DNA of 64,000 bases from Oscillatoria sp. FACHB-1406 (GTDB lineage Bacteria; Cyanobacteriota; Cyanobacteriia; Cyanobacteriales; Spirulinaceae), in the NCBI RefSeq assembly GCF_014698145.1, contig NZ_JACJSM010000026.1, forward strand, positions 1-64,000, in the 5' to 3' direction. Within the stretch, counting starts at the first letter, position 1; every line of letters begins with the position of its first letter. Of the stretch, positions 24,883 to 34,495 are shown piece by piece. Made by a program: the position numbers and the translations under genes. The notes under the pieces are model-generated. The model did no database searches, was not told the origin of the DNA, and saw nothing but the letters and a program-made list of their open reading frames with translations.

Positions 24883-24946
24883 TGAGGAATGCGATCGCAT
24901 TTCACTCTAAACTATTCAGCGGCAATGATTAAAATCTTTGCGTACA

Positions 24947-25504
24947 ATGGAAATTATCACGAAAAGGTTTTTAATCCGCGACTTTAGACGGGCTGACGAA
25001 TCGGCTTTGTTGGCTTATCGCTCTGACCCACGCTATCAAGAGTTTTGTTCGGCAGAAGAAGTGTCTCCTGAATCTACTCGCAAACTTCTCGACCTTTTTA
25101 TGCAGTGGGCAACCGAACACCCACGCCGCAATTATCAGCTTGCCATTACCGAATTAGAAAATCAATGTAAGTTATTGGGCTGCTGTGGTTTGCGCTGTGA
25201 GGGCTATAATATCGGGCAAGCGGAATTAGGTATTGAGTTGGCACCAAAGTATTGGGGTCGTTACCGCTACGCGATTGAGGTTGTAAGCGCTCTGCTGGAA
25301 TTTGGTTTTCGCGATTTAACCTTGCAAGAGGTGCGAGGTATTTCTATAGATGCGAATACGCGCGTCACAAAATTGGCGCAACGGTATGGTTTTGTGGGGG
25401 TTGCCACGCGCTGTGAGTCAGAATGGTTGCGTGCTAAAGGCTGGAGTCAGACGGAATGGCAACTCACGCGAGAAAAGTGGGAGAGTAGATCTGCCGTCAA
25501 ATAA
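24947..25504 (+). CDS. GNAT-family N-acetyltransferase (RimJ/RimL-like)
   Basis: A 185-residue acetyltransferase beginning MEIITKRFLIRDFR, the usual first strand of RimJ-like GNATs (TxRLxLRxF). ELGIELAPKYWGRYRYAIEVVSALLEFGF contains the acetyl-CoA-binding turn region and VRGISIDANTRVTKLAQRYGFV the conserved asparagine plus GF ending. The ATG at 24947 is preferred over a TTG three codons earlier. Acceptor (protein N-terminus, antibiotic, other) unknown. Confidence 0.82.
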   Translation: MEIITKRFLIRDFRRADESALLAYRSDPRYQEFCSAEEVSPESTRKLLDLFMQWATEHPRRNYQLAITELENQCKLLGCCGLRCEGYNIGQAELGIELAPKYWGRYRYAIEVVSALLEFGFRDLTLQEVRGISIDANTRVTKLAQRYGFVGVATRCESEWLRAKGWSQTEWQLTREKWESRSAVK

Positions 25505-25799
25505 CTTCAACCAGACTCACTAATAAGCGAGAACTGAAATTTTTCGTCGTCCGCGATCGCGCCCTAATATCCTCCCCCAAGAGTAAAATGAGTCGGAGGG
25601 ACAAAATTTTGTATCCAAACACTTCCCACTGAGGTAAACTCGCACTAAGATGCTTGGGTAGGATATTAAAATCTTGCCAATTCTTCTAAAATCCGGGAGT
25701 GCATCCAGCCTTAAGTCCTGGGGACTGGGGATGTAGAACCGACAAGCCGCGATTCAACCGTCAACCATTTGTTTGTTAAGATTGGAGTTTTAAGTCACC

Positions 25800-26372
25800 G
25801 TGAACTTGACCGATAACTTAAACGTTAAGAATATACGCAGCGAAGTCGCCCGGATGCGCGAGGAGCTACAACTTCGCGAACAACTGGTGCAGCAATTGTC
25901 GCAAGAACTCTTCCGCTTGGTGAAGGGGAATGCTAATTTTATGCCGCAGCCGGAGGTTTCCGAGCGCCATCAGTCGGAGATGCGGGCGCTGCGCGAACAG
26001 TTGCAAGAGGTCGAGCAGCAGGTTAAGTTTTATCAACAACAGATTACGGTGCGCGATCGCGAAATTTATCAGTTGCGCCAGTCCGTCCAAGAATTAACAG
26101 ACCGCAGCCGCACCTTAGAGAAAACGATTCAGGAAATGCCGCAAATCTACCGCCGCAAGTTTGCCGAGCGAATCGCGCCGGTTCGCGAAAGAATCGAGCA
26201 GCTACAGCGGGAGAATCGCCAATTGCACGCAGAGCTTCAGAGCGTCAGTTATCGCTTAGCAGTGAAGAATCGGCGCACCAATAGTAAGGTCGATCTGCCG
26301 ACGTTTTCCCGTCCGATTCCCGGCCCCATCCCCGCTTTAAGCCCGGTTCCCATTAGCCTGCGCGCGCTTTGA
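25800..26372 (+). CDS. Coiled-coil protein, function unknown
   Basis: A 190-residue protein, nearly all coiled coil from residue 8 to 155 (heptads rich in Leu, Glu, Gln and Arg), ending in a Pro-rich tail (FSRPIPGPIPALSPVPIS). Translation starts at GTG 25800. No domain recognised; a scaffold or filament-like role is possible but not shown. It marks the right border of the accessory island. Confidence 0.6.
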   Translation: MNLTDNLNVKNIRSEVARMREELQLREQLVQQLSQELFRLVKGNANFMPQPEVSERHQSEMRALREQLQEVEQQVKFYQQQITVRDREIYQLRQSVQELTDRSRTLEKTIQEMPQIYRRKFAERIAPVRERIEQLQRENRQLHAELQSVSYRLAVKNRRTNSKVDLPTFSRPIPGPIPALSPVPISLRAL

Positions 26373-26541
26373 TTAATGAATAATGAATAGTGAATAATGG
26401 AATCGCCTAGTCGTTGAGGACAAGGTAAAAGATACGCCCTCATGACTAATAACCGATCGCTGAAATGACTGCCTCTGAAAAGATAGAGCGATTTTTTTGA
26501 AACCAGAGGATAGTATTTAGCCGCAAGAGGGACTCGAGCCT

Positions 26542-27654
26542 TTATTCCTCGAGTAATTCTCGCACTCGGATGGCGGTTCCGGGAGCGAGGAGAACGCCGT
26601 TGCGATAGTGTCCGGTGGCGACGATAACGTTGCTGTATCCCGGTAAGCGTTCGATGATGGGGGCGGGACGACCTTCGGGGCGGGGGCGCAAACCCGACCA
26701 ACTGCTGAGGATTTGGGCTTCTTCGAGTTCGGGACAAAATGCGATCGCGCTTTGCCGGACTTCTTCAAGCAAGCTCGCTTCTGCGGTGACGTTGCCCTCG
26801 GAATCGGGAAATTCAACGGTTGCACCCACCCAATATTCGCCTTCACCGAGGGGGACGATGTGAACGTCGTCGCCGGTAATGACGGGTTGAAAATGCGAAT
26901 CGCCGAGGGGTTGGGGAAGCTTTAAGTGAAGCGCTTGCCCTAAAACGGGTCGTAGGTCATAGGAAGAAGAAAGGGACGGCCCGATCGCGGCAGTCAGGGG
27001 AGTCGAACCTAAACCCGCCGCTACGATTAATCGGTCGATTTCTAGGGGGGTATCCCCCACTTGAAGGGCAATACAGCGGCGCTCTGGAGCGTCATTGAGG
27101 GCAGTTGATTCAATTTTTTGAATTTCACAACCAAAGGAGCAGCGAACGCCGCGTAGTTGGGCAGCAGCAGCGAGGGCGAGAGTGAGGGCGGTGGGATCGA
27201 CTTGGCGATCGCGGGGCGAATAGATAGCGCCGATCGCGCGATTGCATTGAACTTGAGGGCAGCGCGCTTGCAGGCGATCGCGATCCCAAATTTCCAATGG
27301 CCAACCCTCAGCAAGGCGCTTTTCTTGTAACTTTTGCCAAGATTCCAGGTCATCTCCGGCAAAACGTAACAGCAGAATTCCTTGACGATTGAAGGGAATG
27401 GTCAGTCCGGTGAGGCGTTCCAGTTCGGGAATCAGGGTTTCGTAGCGCTGGATGCTAGCACTGCGTAACTGCCATGCCCTGCCTTTAGTTTTGCGGCTGA
27501 TGGCTCCCATGAGAACTCCGAGCGCGGATCGAGTTGCGCCAGAAGCGGGAGTAGCGCGATCGCACCAAACAATTTCCCATTCATCGAGCGCGCTCAACTC
27601 GTAAGCAATCGTCGCTCCGACAATGCCACCGCCAACAATCGCCAAGCGTCGCAT
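26542..27654 (-). CDS. FAD-dependent D-amino-acid/glycine oxidase family protein (ThiO-like)
   Basis: A 370-residue DAO-family flavoenzyme. The FAD dinucleotide motif RLAIVGGGIVGATIAYEL is at the N-terminus, with ASGATRSALGVLMGA after it, and the C-terminal GLRPRPEGRPAPIIERL ... VATGHYRNGVLLAPGTA matches glycine oxidase ThiO, which makes iminoglycine for thiamine thiazole synthesis. A related amino-acid oxidase remains possible. It lies 7 bases downstream of psbQ on the same strand and is probably co-transcribed with it. Confidence 0.8.
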   Translation of the reverse strand: MRRLAIVGGGIVGATIAYELSALDEWEIVWCDRATPASGATRSALGVLMGAISRKTKGRAWQLRSASIQRYETLIPELERLTGLTIPFNRQGILLLRFAGDDLESWQKLQEKRLAEGWPLEIWDRDRLQARCPQVQCNRAIGAIYSPRDRQVDPTALTLALAAAAQLRGVRCSFGCEIQKIESTALNDAPERRCIALQVGDTPLEIDRLIVAAGLGSTPLTAAIGPSLSSSYDLRPVLGQALHLKLPQPLGDSHFQPVITGDDVHIVPLGEGEYWVGATVEFPDSEGNVTAEASLLEEVRQSAIAFCPELEEAQILSSWSGLRPRPEGRPAPIIERLPGYSNVIVATGHYRNGVLLAPGTAIRVRELLEE

Positions 27655-27661
27655 CTAAGAC

Positions 27662-28111
27662 TTAAGATTGCGAAGGAATCAACTTCAGAAACGCATCAAA
27701 ATCTTTGAGGGCTTCTTGATACTGCTGGCGAGCGAGAGGATAATTGCGTTCCTTCGCTGCGCTGTCAATATTGTTGAGATGCTGGAAAACTTCATCGGCA
27801 GCTTTTGTCGCTTCGGGTTGGTCGTTGGGAAGGAGACTGCGCGATACATAGCTCATGCTACCTCGCAATTGACCCAAGGGGCCGTGAATGAAGTTGCGCG
27901 CAAAAATCCAATTTTCCTTTTCAATCAAGGTTTCGAGTTCATCCATTCTCGATCGCGCCGTCGTAATCGGAGTCATGTAGCGCTCGATCGCTGCAATGGT
28001 ATCGGGGGTATAAGTGGGTGGGGCTTTCGCCTCAGTCGCTCCGCCGCAAGCGACGAGAACGGTTGCGACAACCGCCAAAACTACAGAAAAAATAGCTCGC
28101 AAAAGTTTCAT
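27662..28111 (-). CDS. psbQ: Photosystem II PsbQ lipoprotein (CyanoQ)
   Basis: A 149-residue lipoprotein with a signal peptide ending in the lipobox LVAC (Cys22), so it is anchored to the lumenal face of the thylakoid membrane. The mature part is a four-helix bundle pattern typical of cyanobacterial PsbQ (RMDELETLIEKENWIFARNFIHGPLGQLRGSM... near 55-88). It stabilises the oxygen-evolving side of photosystem II. Upstream partner of the ThiO-like gene. Confidence 0.87.
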   Translation of the reverse strand: MKLLRAIFSVVLAVVATVLVACGGATEAKAPPTYTPDTIAAIERYMTPITTARSRMDELETLIEKENWIFARNFIHGPLGQLRGSMSYVSRSLLPNDQPEATKAADEVFQHLNNIDSAAKERNYPLARQQYQEALKDFDAFLKLIPSQS

Positions 28112-28296
28112 AACTTTCTAATTCATCAATATTCTGAACTTGCAATCGGGAGGGTCAAAACCTTCCAATACAATCGTAGGATACAGGGGCCTAAGAGTAG
28201 CAAAACATCAATTGAGGCCGCGATCGCTCCTACTGAAACTTAACTTAACGTTCTATTACATTCTGTCTTTACAGCCCGTCACCCTTCAGACGGAAT

Positions 28297-30330
28297 TTAC
28301 TGCCCCGAGGGGGGTAAATAAACCCCAATCCCATTGTGGACGCGGGCGGCAGTGGACGGATCGCGATCGATGAGGTGTCCGCCCAGGAATAGGGAAGTCG
28401 AACTGCCGCCATCGAGGTTGAGGGCATTGACAAAACCGAGCTTTTGTGTTAGCTGTGCGAGTTCGGCGAGAGTCGGGCCGCGACGGTTGGGGGGGTTATG
28501 GATAGCCGCGATAACAATCGTGCCGCGATCGCTCGTTGCAATGATACTGCGCGGAGCGGCTTCTTGGTTAAAAGCGGCGCTAAACTTCTCATCGGTTGCA
28601 TCCAGGACAATTTGGCGATTGAACAGCAACAGCGGCCCAGCGCCGATAATTTGAGGGTAATTAGCGAAATCGGGCGGAAAGGTTTGACTGTCGATGGCGA
28701 CGGGCGTTCCGGGGGCAAATGCGTCGAAGGAAGCGCTATTAGAGCGCAGGGCGAGGATGTAGCCGCCGGGAGGGATGGGAAAAGCGGTTTTGCCGTGTTC
28801 GCCGCCGGGATAGCGTTCCAGGACGAGATCGTTTTGTACCAAAACGACGATTTCGCCATCGGTGAGGGGCGTGTAATTAATGCCCCATTCCGGCGTGTAG
28901 CGGGCAATTCCGGCTTGCACGTAGCCGCTATTGAGATGGGTAATCGGGAGTCGCTGACCCGTGGCGGTTGTAACCGTTTCTTGGAGCGTCAGGCGATCCA
29001 CTTTAACATTACCGCGATCGTCCCACGCGATCGCGCCCCGGTGGAGGATCGGCCCGGAAAACCAGCGTCCGTCGCGCCGCACTGCCCCTAAAGGCTGGCG
29101 AATATTGCGATTGAAAAAGCCCCCATTAATCGCCGCCACCGCCTGCCAAGTCCTGCCCATTTTGACTAACGGTTCGGTTCCCGTCATGCCTTCGGGGTTG
29201 CCCCAAATCGGGCGCAAACCAATGCCAGAGCGGGGATCGAGTTCTAGGGAGGTGACAGGAAAGCGGTTCTGTCCGACGCTGACTTGTTGAGAACGCCAAA
29301 TTACGCCCGGTTGCCAGACAATAGCGCGTTCGACGAAGGCATTGGCGGTAATATCGACAATCAAACGATTGGGAAGGGTAGAAACTTTTAAGTGCTTACT
29401 TTCCGGAATTTTTAGCCGCAGCGTCACCTGCGAACCGGAGGATTCGACTTTGAGAATTTTGGCTTCGGCGTTTTCGAGTTTGGCTTTAAGGAAAGGGAGA
29501 ACCGATTCTAGCTTTTTGCCGAGGGCGGTAATTTCGGAGGAAGGCTGCGCGGAAAAACGTTGGATTAAAGCGGGATCTGCGGTTCCGGTGAAGGTGAGGG
29601 TTGCGGTATTTTCTTCTTCATCGACTTGCCAAAATGTAGCGCGATCGAGGTCGATAACGAAACGCTGTCCCCCTTCTCCTTGTCCTTCGCGGATATTAAC
29701 CACTTTTGCCGGTTGCGAGGTTAAAGTCAACGTCTCCCCGGAAACCTGCCATTTCAGATTGCTCTGGGGAGCAAGAAACGAAAGATCGAGGTAGCGGTAG
29801 GGATTGCGAAAGAGCGTTTTGAGGAGAATGGGAGAAGTTTGAGGATCGGAGAACCAATTGACGGGTTGAATGTCTGGATTGCTCGAATTTAGCAGTTCGA
29901 TTCCCAACCAAGCCGCCGCCGTATCGCTAATACCAAAATGTTGCTCGTTACCTTCTTGCCAACGCAACCATGCGACGGGCAGCGTTTTACCGTTGAGGGA
30001 AATTTGAGTGCCTTGTTGCAGAACTTGCGGCGGGAGTTGGGCAATAACTGGAGGTTGCGCTGCGGGGGCGGGGGTAGAAGCGATTTTTAAGGTTTGGGAC
30101 GCGGGGATGGCACGGGGAAGGGTAGTCGCGGCGGAAAGCGGAATTTCGCGCGCTACGGGGGCGATTTCGTTACTACTGGCTTGAGAGGCTTCCGCTGACT
30201 GTTTTTTGGAGTTTCTAGCCTCGGCTAGAGAACAACTTGCAGAACTAAAGAATAAAGCCGCTAACAAAAGACTAAACGGGAGGCGAGTTCGTTGGTTAGT
30301 GCTGTGAGGGAAGGTTGCGAAGATATTCAT
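28297..30330 (-). CDS. Secreted phosphodiester glycosidase (NAGPA) family protein
   Basis: A 677-residue exported protein. A hydrophobic segment near residues 17-34 acts as a signal peptide or anchor. A Ser/Ala/Pro-rich linker follows, then copper-amine-oxidase-like and AMIN-like beta-rich segments (about 105-340), and a C-terminal NAGPA/DUF2233 domain (about 395-670) with AAINGGFFNRNIRQPLGAV, LHRGAIAWDD and LNLDGGSSTSLFLGG. The domain hydrolyses GlcNAc-phosphodiesters or similar. AMIN-like regions suggest cell-envelope targeting. Substrate not known. Confidence 0.78.
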   Translation of the reverse strand: MNIFATFPHSTNQRTRLPFSLLLAALFFSSASCSLAEARNSKKQSAEASQASSNEIAPVAREIPLSAATTLPRAIPASQTLKIASTPAPAAQPPVIAQLPPQVLQQGTQISLNGKTLPVAWLRWQEGNEQHFGISDTAAAWLGIELLNSSNPDIQPVNWFSDPQTSPILLKTLFRNPYRYLDLSFLAPQSNLKWQVSGETLTLTSQPAKVVNIREGQGEGGQRFVIDLDRATFWQVDEEENTATLTFTGTADPALIQRFSAQPSSEITALGKKLESVLPFLKAKLENAEAKILKVESSGSQVTLRLKIPESKHLKVSTLPNRLIVDITANAFVERAIVWQPGVIWRSQQVSVGQNRFPVTSLELDPRSGIGLRPIWGNPEGMTGTEPLVKMGRTWQAVAAINGGFFNRNIRQPLGAVRRDGRWFSGPILHRGAIAWDDRGNVKVDRLTLQETVTTATGQRLPITHLNSGYVQAGIARYTPEWGINYTPLTDGEIVVLVQNDLVLERYPGGEHGKTAFPIPPGGYILALRSNSASFDAFAPGTPVAIDSQTFPPDFANYPQIIGAGPLLLFNRQIVLDATDEKFSAAFNQEAAPRSIIATSDRGTIVIAAIHNPPNRRGPTLAELAQLTQKLGFVNALNLDGGSSTSLFLGGHLIDRDPSTAARVHNGIGVYLPPSGQ

Positions 30331-30787
30331 CGAAACTTGCTCGTGATGTTAGAGGCGATTGCAGCTATAGAATCCCCAGCATAGCTTAACGGAGGTGGTG
30401 TTGCGGGGAGGGGAAGGTCAATTGCGATCGCGCTTAATCGTAGATCGCCAATTCTGAAAATACAACGCGATCGCGATGCTGTATTAATTTAACCGAAGTG
30501 GCAGAGGCTTAAATCTACGAGGGCTTTTAGGTTGAATAGCTTATAAAGAATTGTTGCTTAAACGACTTATTTTAAGTTGTTTTAAGAAATATCTAGCCCG
30601 CCTTAATCAATGGTAAAACGCGATCGCGTAACCCTTGCTTTTCGATCCTCTGCCCAATCCTCCGTTATCGCGCGATCGCGCCATCACAGGAAGAATCTTC
30701 GCGCGCGGCAGTCGTTGAGCAAGTGCAATCTCGACGAATCGTAAAAGCGATGTTAGAATCCTGAAATCTTTATCAAAATCATCGAGT
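30331..30787. other. Divergent intergenic region rich in HIP1 sites
   Basis: About 460 bases between two divergent secreted-protein genes. Several GCGATCGC-type sites; no gene, no recognisable operator. Confidence 0.5.
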
Positions 30788-31594
30788 ATGCCCCCAGGAA
30801 AATCCTTTTTAGCGACGGCATTAACGACAATGGCTTGCGTTGTAGGTAGTTCTGCAATTCTATTACAAAACCCCATCGTTAAAGCCGCCGATATTAAAGA
30901 TGAGGGTGATTTTTCCGTCATTTACGAAACGCCCCAAAACCCAGAGTTTGCTCAGCTTAGCCAAGATTTGAAGAAATCAAACTTCTACAATGAATTGGTC
31001 GCTTGGTTAAATGAAAGCTATGCCCTCCCGCAGGATATTCCGATTTACTTTGAAGAATGCGGTGAGGAGAATGCCTTTTATGACCCCTCAGAAGTCAAAA
31101 TTTCGATGTGTTATGAGTTGATCCAAAAATACGTCAATATTTTTGCAGAAGGTGCAACTTCTCGAGACGAGTACCTCGCTGAAGTTATCGATGCAGGCTA
31201 CTTCACTTTGTTACACGAACTCGGTCATGCTTTAATCGACCAGTACGATTTGCCCGTACTCGGAAAAGAAGAAGATGCAGTCGATAATTTAGCTGCGATT
31301 CTACTCATCGATTGGGATGAGGCGGATTCTGCCATTTCGGGAATGTTACAATTCGCTGTCGATGCTGAAGAAGAAGCCGAGTTTGAAGAACTTGCTTATT
31401 GGGACGAGCATAGTTTAGGCGAACAGCGTTTTTATAATATGGCTTGTCTGATTTATGGTAGCGATCCGGCAACTCATGAGTATCTCGTTACCGAAGAAAT
31501 ACTACCTGAAAGCCGTGCGGAACGCTGCGAACTGGAGTACGCACAAGCAAGTAACAGTTGGAATACGCTGTTAGAACCTTATCAAAAGGAGTAA
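30788..31594 (+). CDS. Secreted DUF4344-type zinc metallopeptidase
   Basis: A 268-residue protein with a signal peptide (about 1-33, ending VKAADI) and the zinc-binding HELGH motif at 143-147. The surrounding pattern LLHELGHALIDQYDLPVLGKEEDAVDNLAAILL fits the DUF4344 metallopeptidase family. Four Cys in the mature part could form disulfides. Very acidic. Substrate unknown. Confidence 0.8.
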   Translation: MPPGKSFLATALTTMACVVGSSAILLQNPIVKAADIKDEGDFSVIYETPQNPEFAQLSQDLKKSNFYNELVAWLNESYALPQDIPIYFEECGEENAFYDPSEVKISMCYELIQKYVNIFAEGATSRDEYLAEVIDAGYFTLLHELGHALIDQYDLPVLGKEEDAVDNLAAILLIDWDEADSAISGMLQFAVDAEEEAEFEELAYWDEHSLGEQRFYNMACLIYGSDPATHEYLVTEEILPESRAERCELEYAQASNSWNTLLEPYQKE

Positions 31595-31834
31595 TCAACG
31601 AAATCATTAAGCTTTCAGTATCAAACGAAATGGGGTTTGAGCATCTGTCGAACCCTCGTTAAAAGTCGATTAGAAAGTTTATAGGGGCGCGTTTATCAAA
31701 ACTTTGGTGACTACCGCGAATATTAAAGTCTGAAAACGCGCCCTTACTCAACCTACTCTACCGATTTAAAAAATCAGCAATTCGGAAATTAAGCGAATGT
31801 CATATCCCCCTGCATCGAAGGATATAAAATTGCT

Positions 31835-31927
31835 CTAGATTAGCTTGATAGCGCGGAAGGTGAAGTACATTCCCATCACGATTGTGGTGAAAGCAGCCAA
31901 AATTCCAAAGTAAGCGACAACAGCCAT
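31835..31927 (-). CDS. petL: Cytochrome b6f subunit PetL (candidate)
   Basis: A 30-residue single-helix peptide (MAVVAYFGILAAF..., ending FRAIKLI) preceded by AGGAG 11 bases before the ATG. Length, one membrane span and the basic IKLI-like C-terminus match PetL, the small subunit that stabilises the b6f complex. Other tiny photosynthetic subunits (PetG, PetN, PetM, PsbX) have different patterns. It is a single gene near a hydrolase. Confidence 0.7.
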   Translation of the reverse strand: MAVVAYFGILAAFTTIVMGMYFTFRAIKLI

Positions 31928-32006
31928 GATTATTCTTGCTCCTAAAGCGGTTTTTTAACTCGAAAACGAGAACTTTAGGTATTGTATCCCAGGCGGCGAT
32001 CCCTGC

Positions 32007-32861
32007 TTAACGGCTCAGAGATTGCTGTTCGCTCTGGAGGTGCTGCGCGAACTCGTCGATGGCTTGTAAATACTGTTGTGGCGCGACTTCGGCAACATTA
32101 TTATGACCGGCATCGGGAACGAGGAGCAATTTTTTCGGTTCGGGGGCGACCTCAAAGAGTGCTTGACTCATCGTATAGGGTACAGTGCGATCGCTAGTAC
32201 CATGAATCAACAAAATGGGTATTGACAAAGGCCGTAGTTTGTGTATTGAATCGAAGCGTTGGCTGAGGAGCAGGGAAACGGGAAACAGAGCATAAATGCG
32301 CTGAAAAGCGACCATTTCTTGCATTGAAGTAAACGACGCTTCCACGATTAAACCGCCGAGTTGGGGATGGCGCGCTGCTAACTCAATCGCCACCGCACCC
32401 CCCAAAGAATGTCCGTAAAGAATAATTGTTTGGGGAGCGATTTGTCGGGTTTGCAGCAAATAATCCAGCGCCGCGCCCGCATCTTCGTACACTTGCGCCT
32501 CCGTCGGGAAACCGCTCGTACTCAGACCGTAACCGCGATAATCGAATAAGAAGACATTAAAACCCAGACTGACAAAACGAAGCGCCGCACCCAAATTGCC
32601 ACTAATATTACTGCCATTGCCGTGGCAATAAAGGATTGTGCCTCGGGCGGGCGCAGTCGCGGGCAACCACCAGCCGTATAACTGCCCCGGTGCGTCATCA
32701 GGAAGGGATAATCGAACTTCTTCGTAACGCGCCCCAAAATCGCTCGGAGTCTGCGTTATGGTCGCAGTCGGAAAAAAGATGAAACGATTTTGCCACGCTC
32801 GCAGCATTAAGCAAAGCGAAAGATACGCGACTAAAACCGCGCCAGCGACAAATCCTAACAT
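32007..32861 (-). CDS. Membrane-anchored alpha/beta hydrolase
   Basis: A 284-residue hydrolase. An N-terminal hydrophobic helix (about 2-22) anchors it; the alpha/beta fold follows with CHGNGSN (oxyanion), nucleophile elbow GHSLGG (Ser152), acid Asp in HGTSDRTVP and His in DAGHNN. The ATG at 32861 has GAGGA just upstream and is preferred to a GTG at 32888. It resembles the ABHD17/BEM46-like group; substrate unknown. It follows gatA by 56 bases on the same strand. Confidence 0.85.
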   Translation of the reverse strand: MLGFVAGAVLVAYLSLCLMLRAWQNRFIFFPTATITQTPSDFGARYEEVRLSLPDDAPGQLYGWWLPATAPARGTILYCHGNGSNISGNLGAALRFVSLGFNVFLFDYRGYGLSTSGFPTEAQVYEDAGAALDYLLQTRQIAPQTIILYGHSLGGAVAIELAARHPQLGGLIVEASFTSMQEMVAFQRIYALFPVSLLLSQRFDSIHKLRPLSIPILLIHGTSDRTVPYTMSQALFEVAPEPKKLLLVPDAGHNNVAEVAPQQYLQAIDEFAQHLQSEQQSLSR

Positions 32862-32917
32862 TTTCGATTTCCTCGAGAACAGCAACACAAAAGCGCGAAA
32901 ACCTCAAGACAAATTCC

Positions 32918-34378
32918 TCAATCGAACTTCGGCTTTGGAATATGCCAAGTCGTAGCTTTCTCGTAAGCGTAAGCCACTTGTAGTAACAAATCTTCTCGTA
33001 GCGCCTTACCAATTAGCTGCATTCCAATGGGCAGTCCTCGCGAGTCGAAGCCGCAGGGAATACTCAATGCGGGCAAACCGGCTAAGTTCACCGGAATCGT
33101 CATCAAATCGGAAAGATACATACTCAAAGGATCGTCGGTTTTTTCTCCGACTTTAAATGCTGTTGTCGGCGAAGTCGGACACACCAAAATATCGACCTTT
33201 TCAAAAGCGGTATCGAAGTCCTTTTTAATCAACTGCCGCACCTTCATCGCCTTCAGGTAATAGGCATCGTAATAGCCTGCGGAGAGGGCATAAGTTCCCA
33301 ACATAATGCGTCGTTTGACTTCGGTGCCGAAGCCTTGCGCGCGCGTTTTTTTGTACATCGAAATCAGGTTATCCGGTTCTTCGGCGCGGATGCCGTATTT
33401 CACCGCATCGTAACGCGCTAAATTTGCCGATGCTTCCGAAGGCGCAATGATATAGTAAGCGGGCAAGCCGTAACTAAAAGTCGGACAAGAAATGACTTCA
33501 ATTTCTGCCCCTAACTCCTGAAGTTCGACAATTGCCTTTTTCACCCGTTCTTCGACTTCCGAATCGATACCGCTGCCGAAGGTTTCTTGAATCACGCCAA
33601 TTCTGAGGCGCGATTGCGGGCGAAAGTGAGGGCGCAAGAGTTGAGTGTAATTGGGGAGAGCGGTTTTAATACTGGTAGAATCTTTGTTATCGTACCCCGC
33701 GATCGCGCTTAACAAAATCGCTGCATCTTCCACCGTCCTTGCCAGCGGCCCGATTTGGTCGAGGGACGAAGCATAAGCAACCAAACCGTAACGCGAGACT
33801 AACCCATAAGTCGGCTTCAATCCGACTACGCCGCAGAGCGCTGCGGGCTGGCGAATCGAACCGCCCGTATCCGAACCCAAGGCAACGATGCACTCATCTG
33901 CGGCTACGGCTGCGGCAGAACCGCCGGACGAACCACCGGGAACCCGCGATAAATCCCAAGGATTTGCCGTTACCTGATAACCCGAGTTTTCCGTCGAACT
34001 CCCCATCGCGAATTCATCTAAATTCGTCTTACCGACGGGGACGGCTCCGATATCCTTTAACTTTTGGGTAACAGTAGACTCGTAAGGCGGGACAAAATTT
34101 TCTAAAATCCGAGAGCCACAAGTCGTCGGGATACCCTTGGTGCAAAGATTGTCTTTCAAACCAATTGGAATCCCAGCTAGGAGTCCAATTTCCTCACCTG
34201 CGGCAATTTTCGCATCCACTTGCTTAGCCGTCGCAAGGGCTAGATCTGCGGTGACGTGGAGAAAGCTATGCAGTTTGGGTTCTAGCTTCTGAATGCGCTC
34301 TAGCGCTTCGGTCGCGAGTTCGACGGCAGTACGCTCTTTACGGACTAACTGTTTGTTTAATTCGCGGATAAATGACAT
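32918..34378 (-). CDS. gatA: Glutamyl-tRNA(Gln) amidotransferase subunit A
   Basis: The 486-residue amidase subunit releases ammonia from glutamine for conversion of Glu-tRNA(Gln) to Gln-tRNA(Gln), within the GatCAB complex. The amidase signature is present: catalytic Lys in GIPIGLKDN, the Gly/Ser-rich [15 protein letters not shown] and the cis-Ser/Ser in [11 protein letters not shown]. gatB and gatC are not in the window. Followed on the same strand by the hydrolase gene. Confidence 0.95.
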   Translation of the reverse strand: MSFIRELNKQLVRKERTAVELATEALERIQKLEPKLHSFLHVTADLALATAKQVDAKIAAGEEIGLLAGIPIGLKDNLCTKGIPTTCGSRILENFVPPYESTVTQKLKDIGAVPVGKTNLDEFAMGSSTENSGYQVTANPWDLSRVPGGSSGGSAAAVAADECIVALGSDTGGSIRQPAALCGVVGLKPTYGLVSRYGLVAYASSLDQIGPLARTVEDAAILLSAIAGYDNKDSTSIKTALPNYTQLLRPHFRPQSRLRIGVIQETFGSGIDSEVEERVKKAIVELQELGAEIEVISCPTFSYGLPAYYIIAPSEASANLARYDAVKYGIRAEEPDNLISMYKKTRAQGFGTEVKRRIMLGTYALSAGYYDAYYLKAMKVRQLIKKDFDTAFEKVDILVCPTSPTTAFKVGEKTDDPLSMYLSDLMTIPVNLAGLPALSIPCGFDSRGLPIGMQLIGKALREDLLLQVAYAYEKATTWHIPKPKFD

Positions 34379-34436
34379 TCGCTTCTAAGGAGAGCCAAGG
34401 GATTCAAATTAACAGTTTACAACCAATTGAAAATTC

Positions 34437-34470
34437 AAAAAAATGGGCTGCGCTTCGGGGTCGCAACCCA
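34437..34470 (-). terminator. Rho-independent terminator after the BI-1 gene
   Basis: Minus-strand stem TGGGTTGCG / CGCAGCCCA (one G-T pair), 9-base loop, then a run of seven T. It begins 26 bases after the BI-1 stop codon and so separates that gene from gatA. Confidence 0.75.
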
Positions 34471-34495
34471 ATAGAGTTAAAGGCAGCGATCGCGC

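Larger units (their letters stand above)
24559..24946. other. Repeat-rich intergenic region
   Basis: No gene. Contains, in order, a GGCACTGACTT flank with the GGTGGGC hairpin (24624-24644), a GACGTTGTATACAACGTC palindrome, and the second copy of the 27-base repeat next to a GCGATCGC site. Confidence 0.6.

Noticed and set aside
27668-28243. 191-codon plus-strand frame
   Set aside because: Antisense to psbQ, which has a lipobox and family pattern.
28498-29091. 197-codon plus-strand frame
   Set aside because: Lies antisense within the NAGPA gene, whose domains are clear on the other strand.
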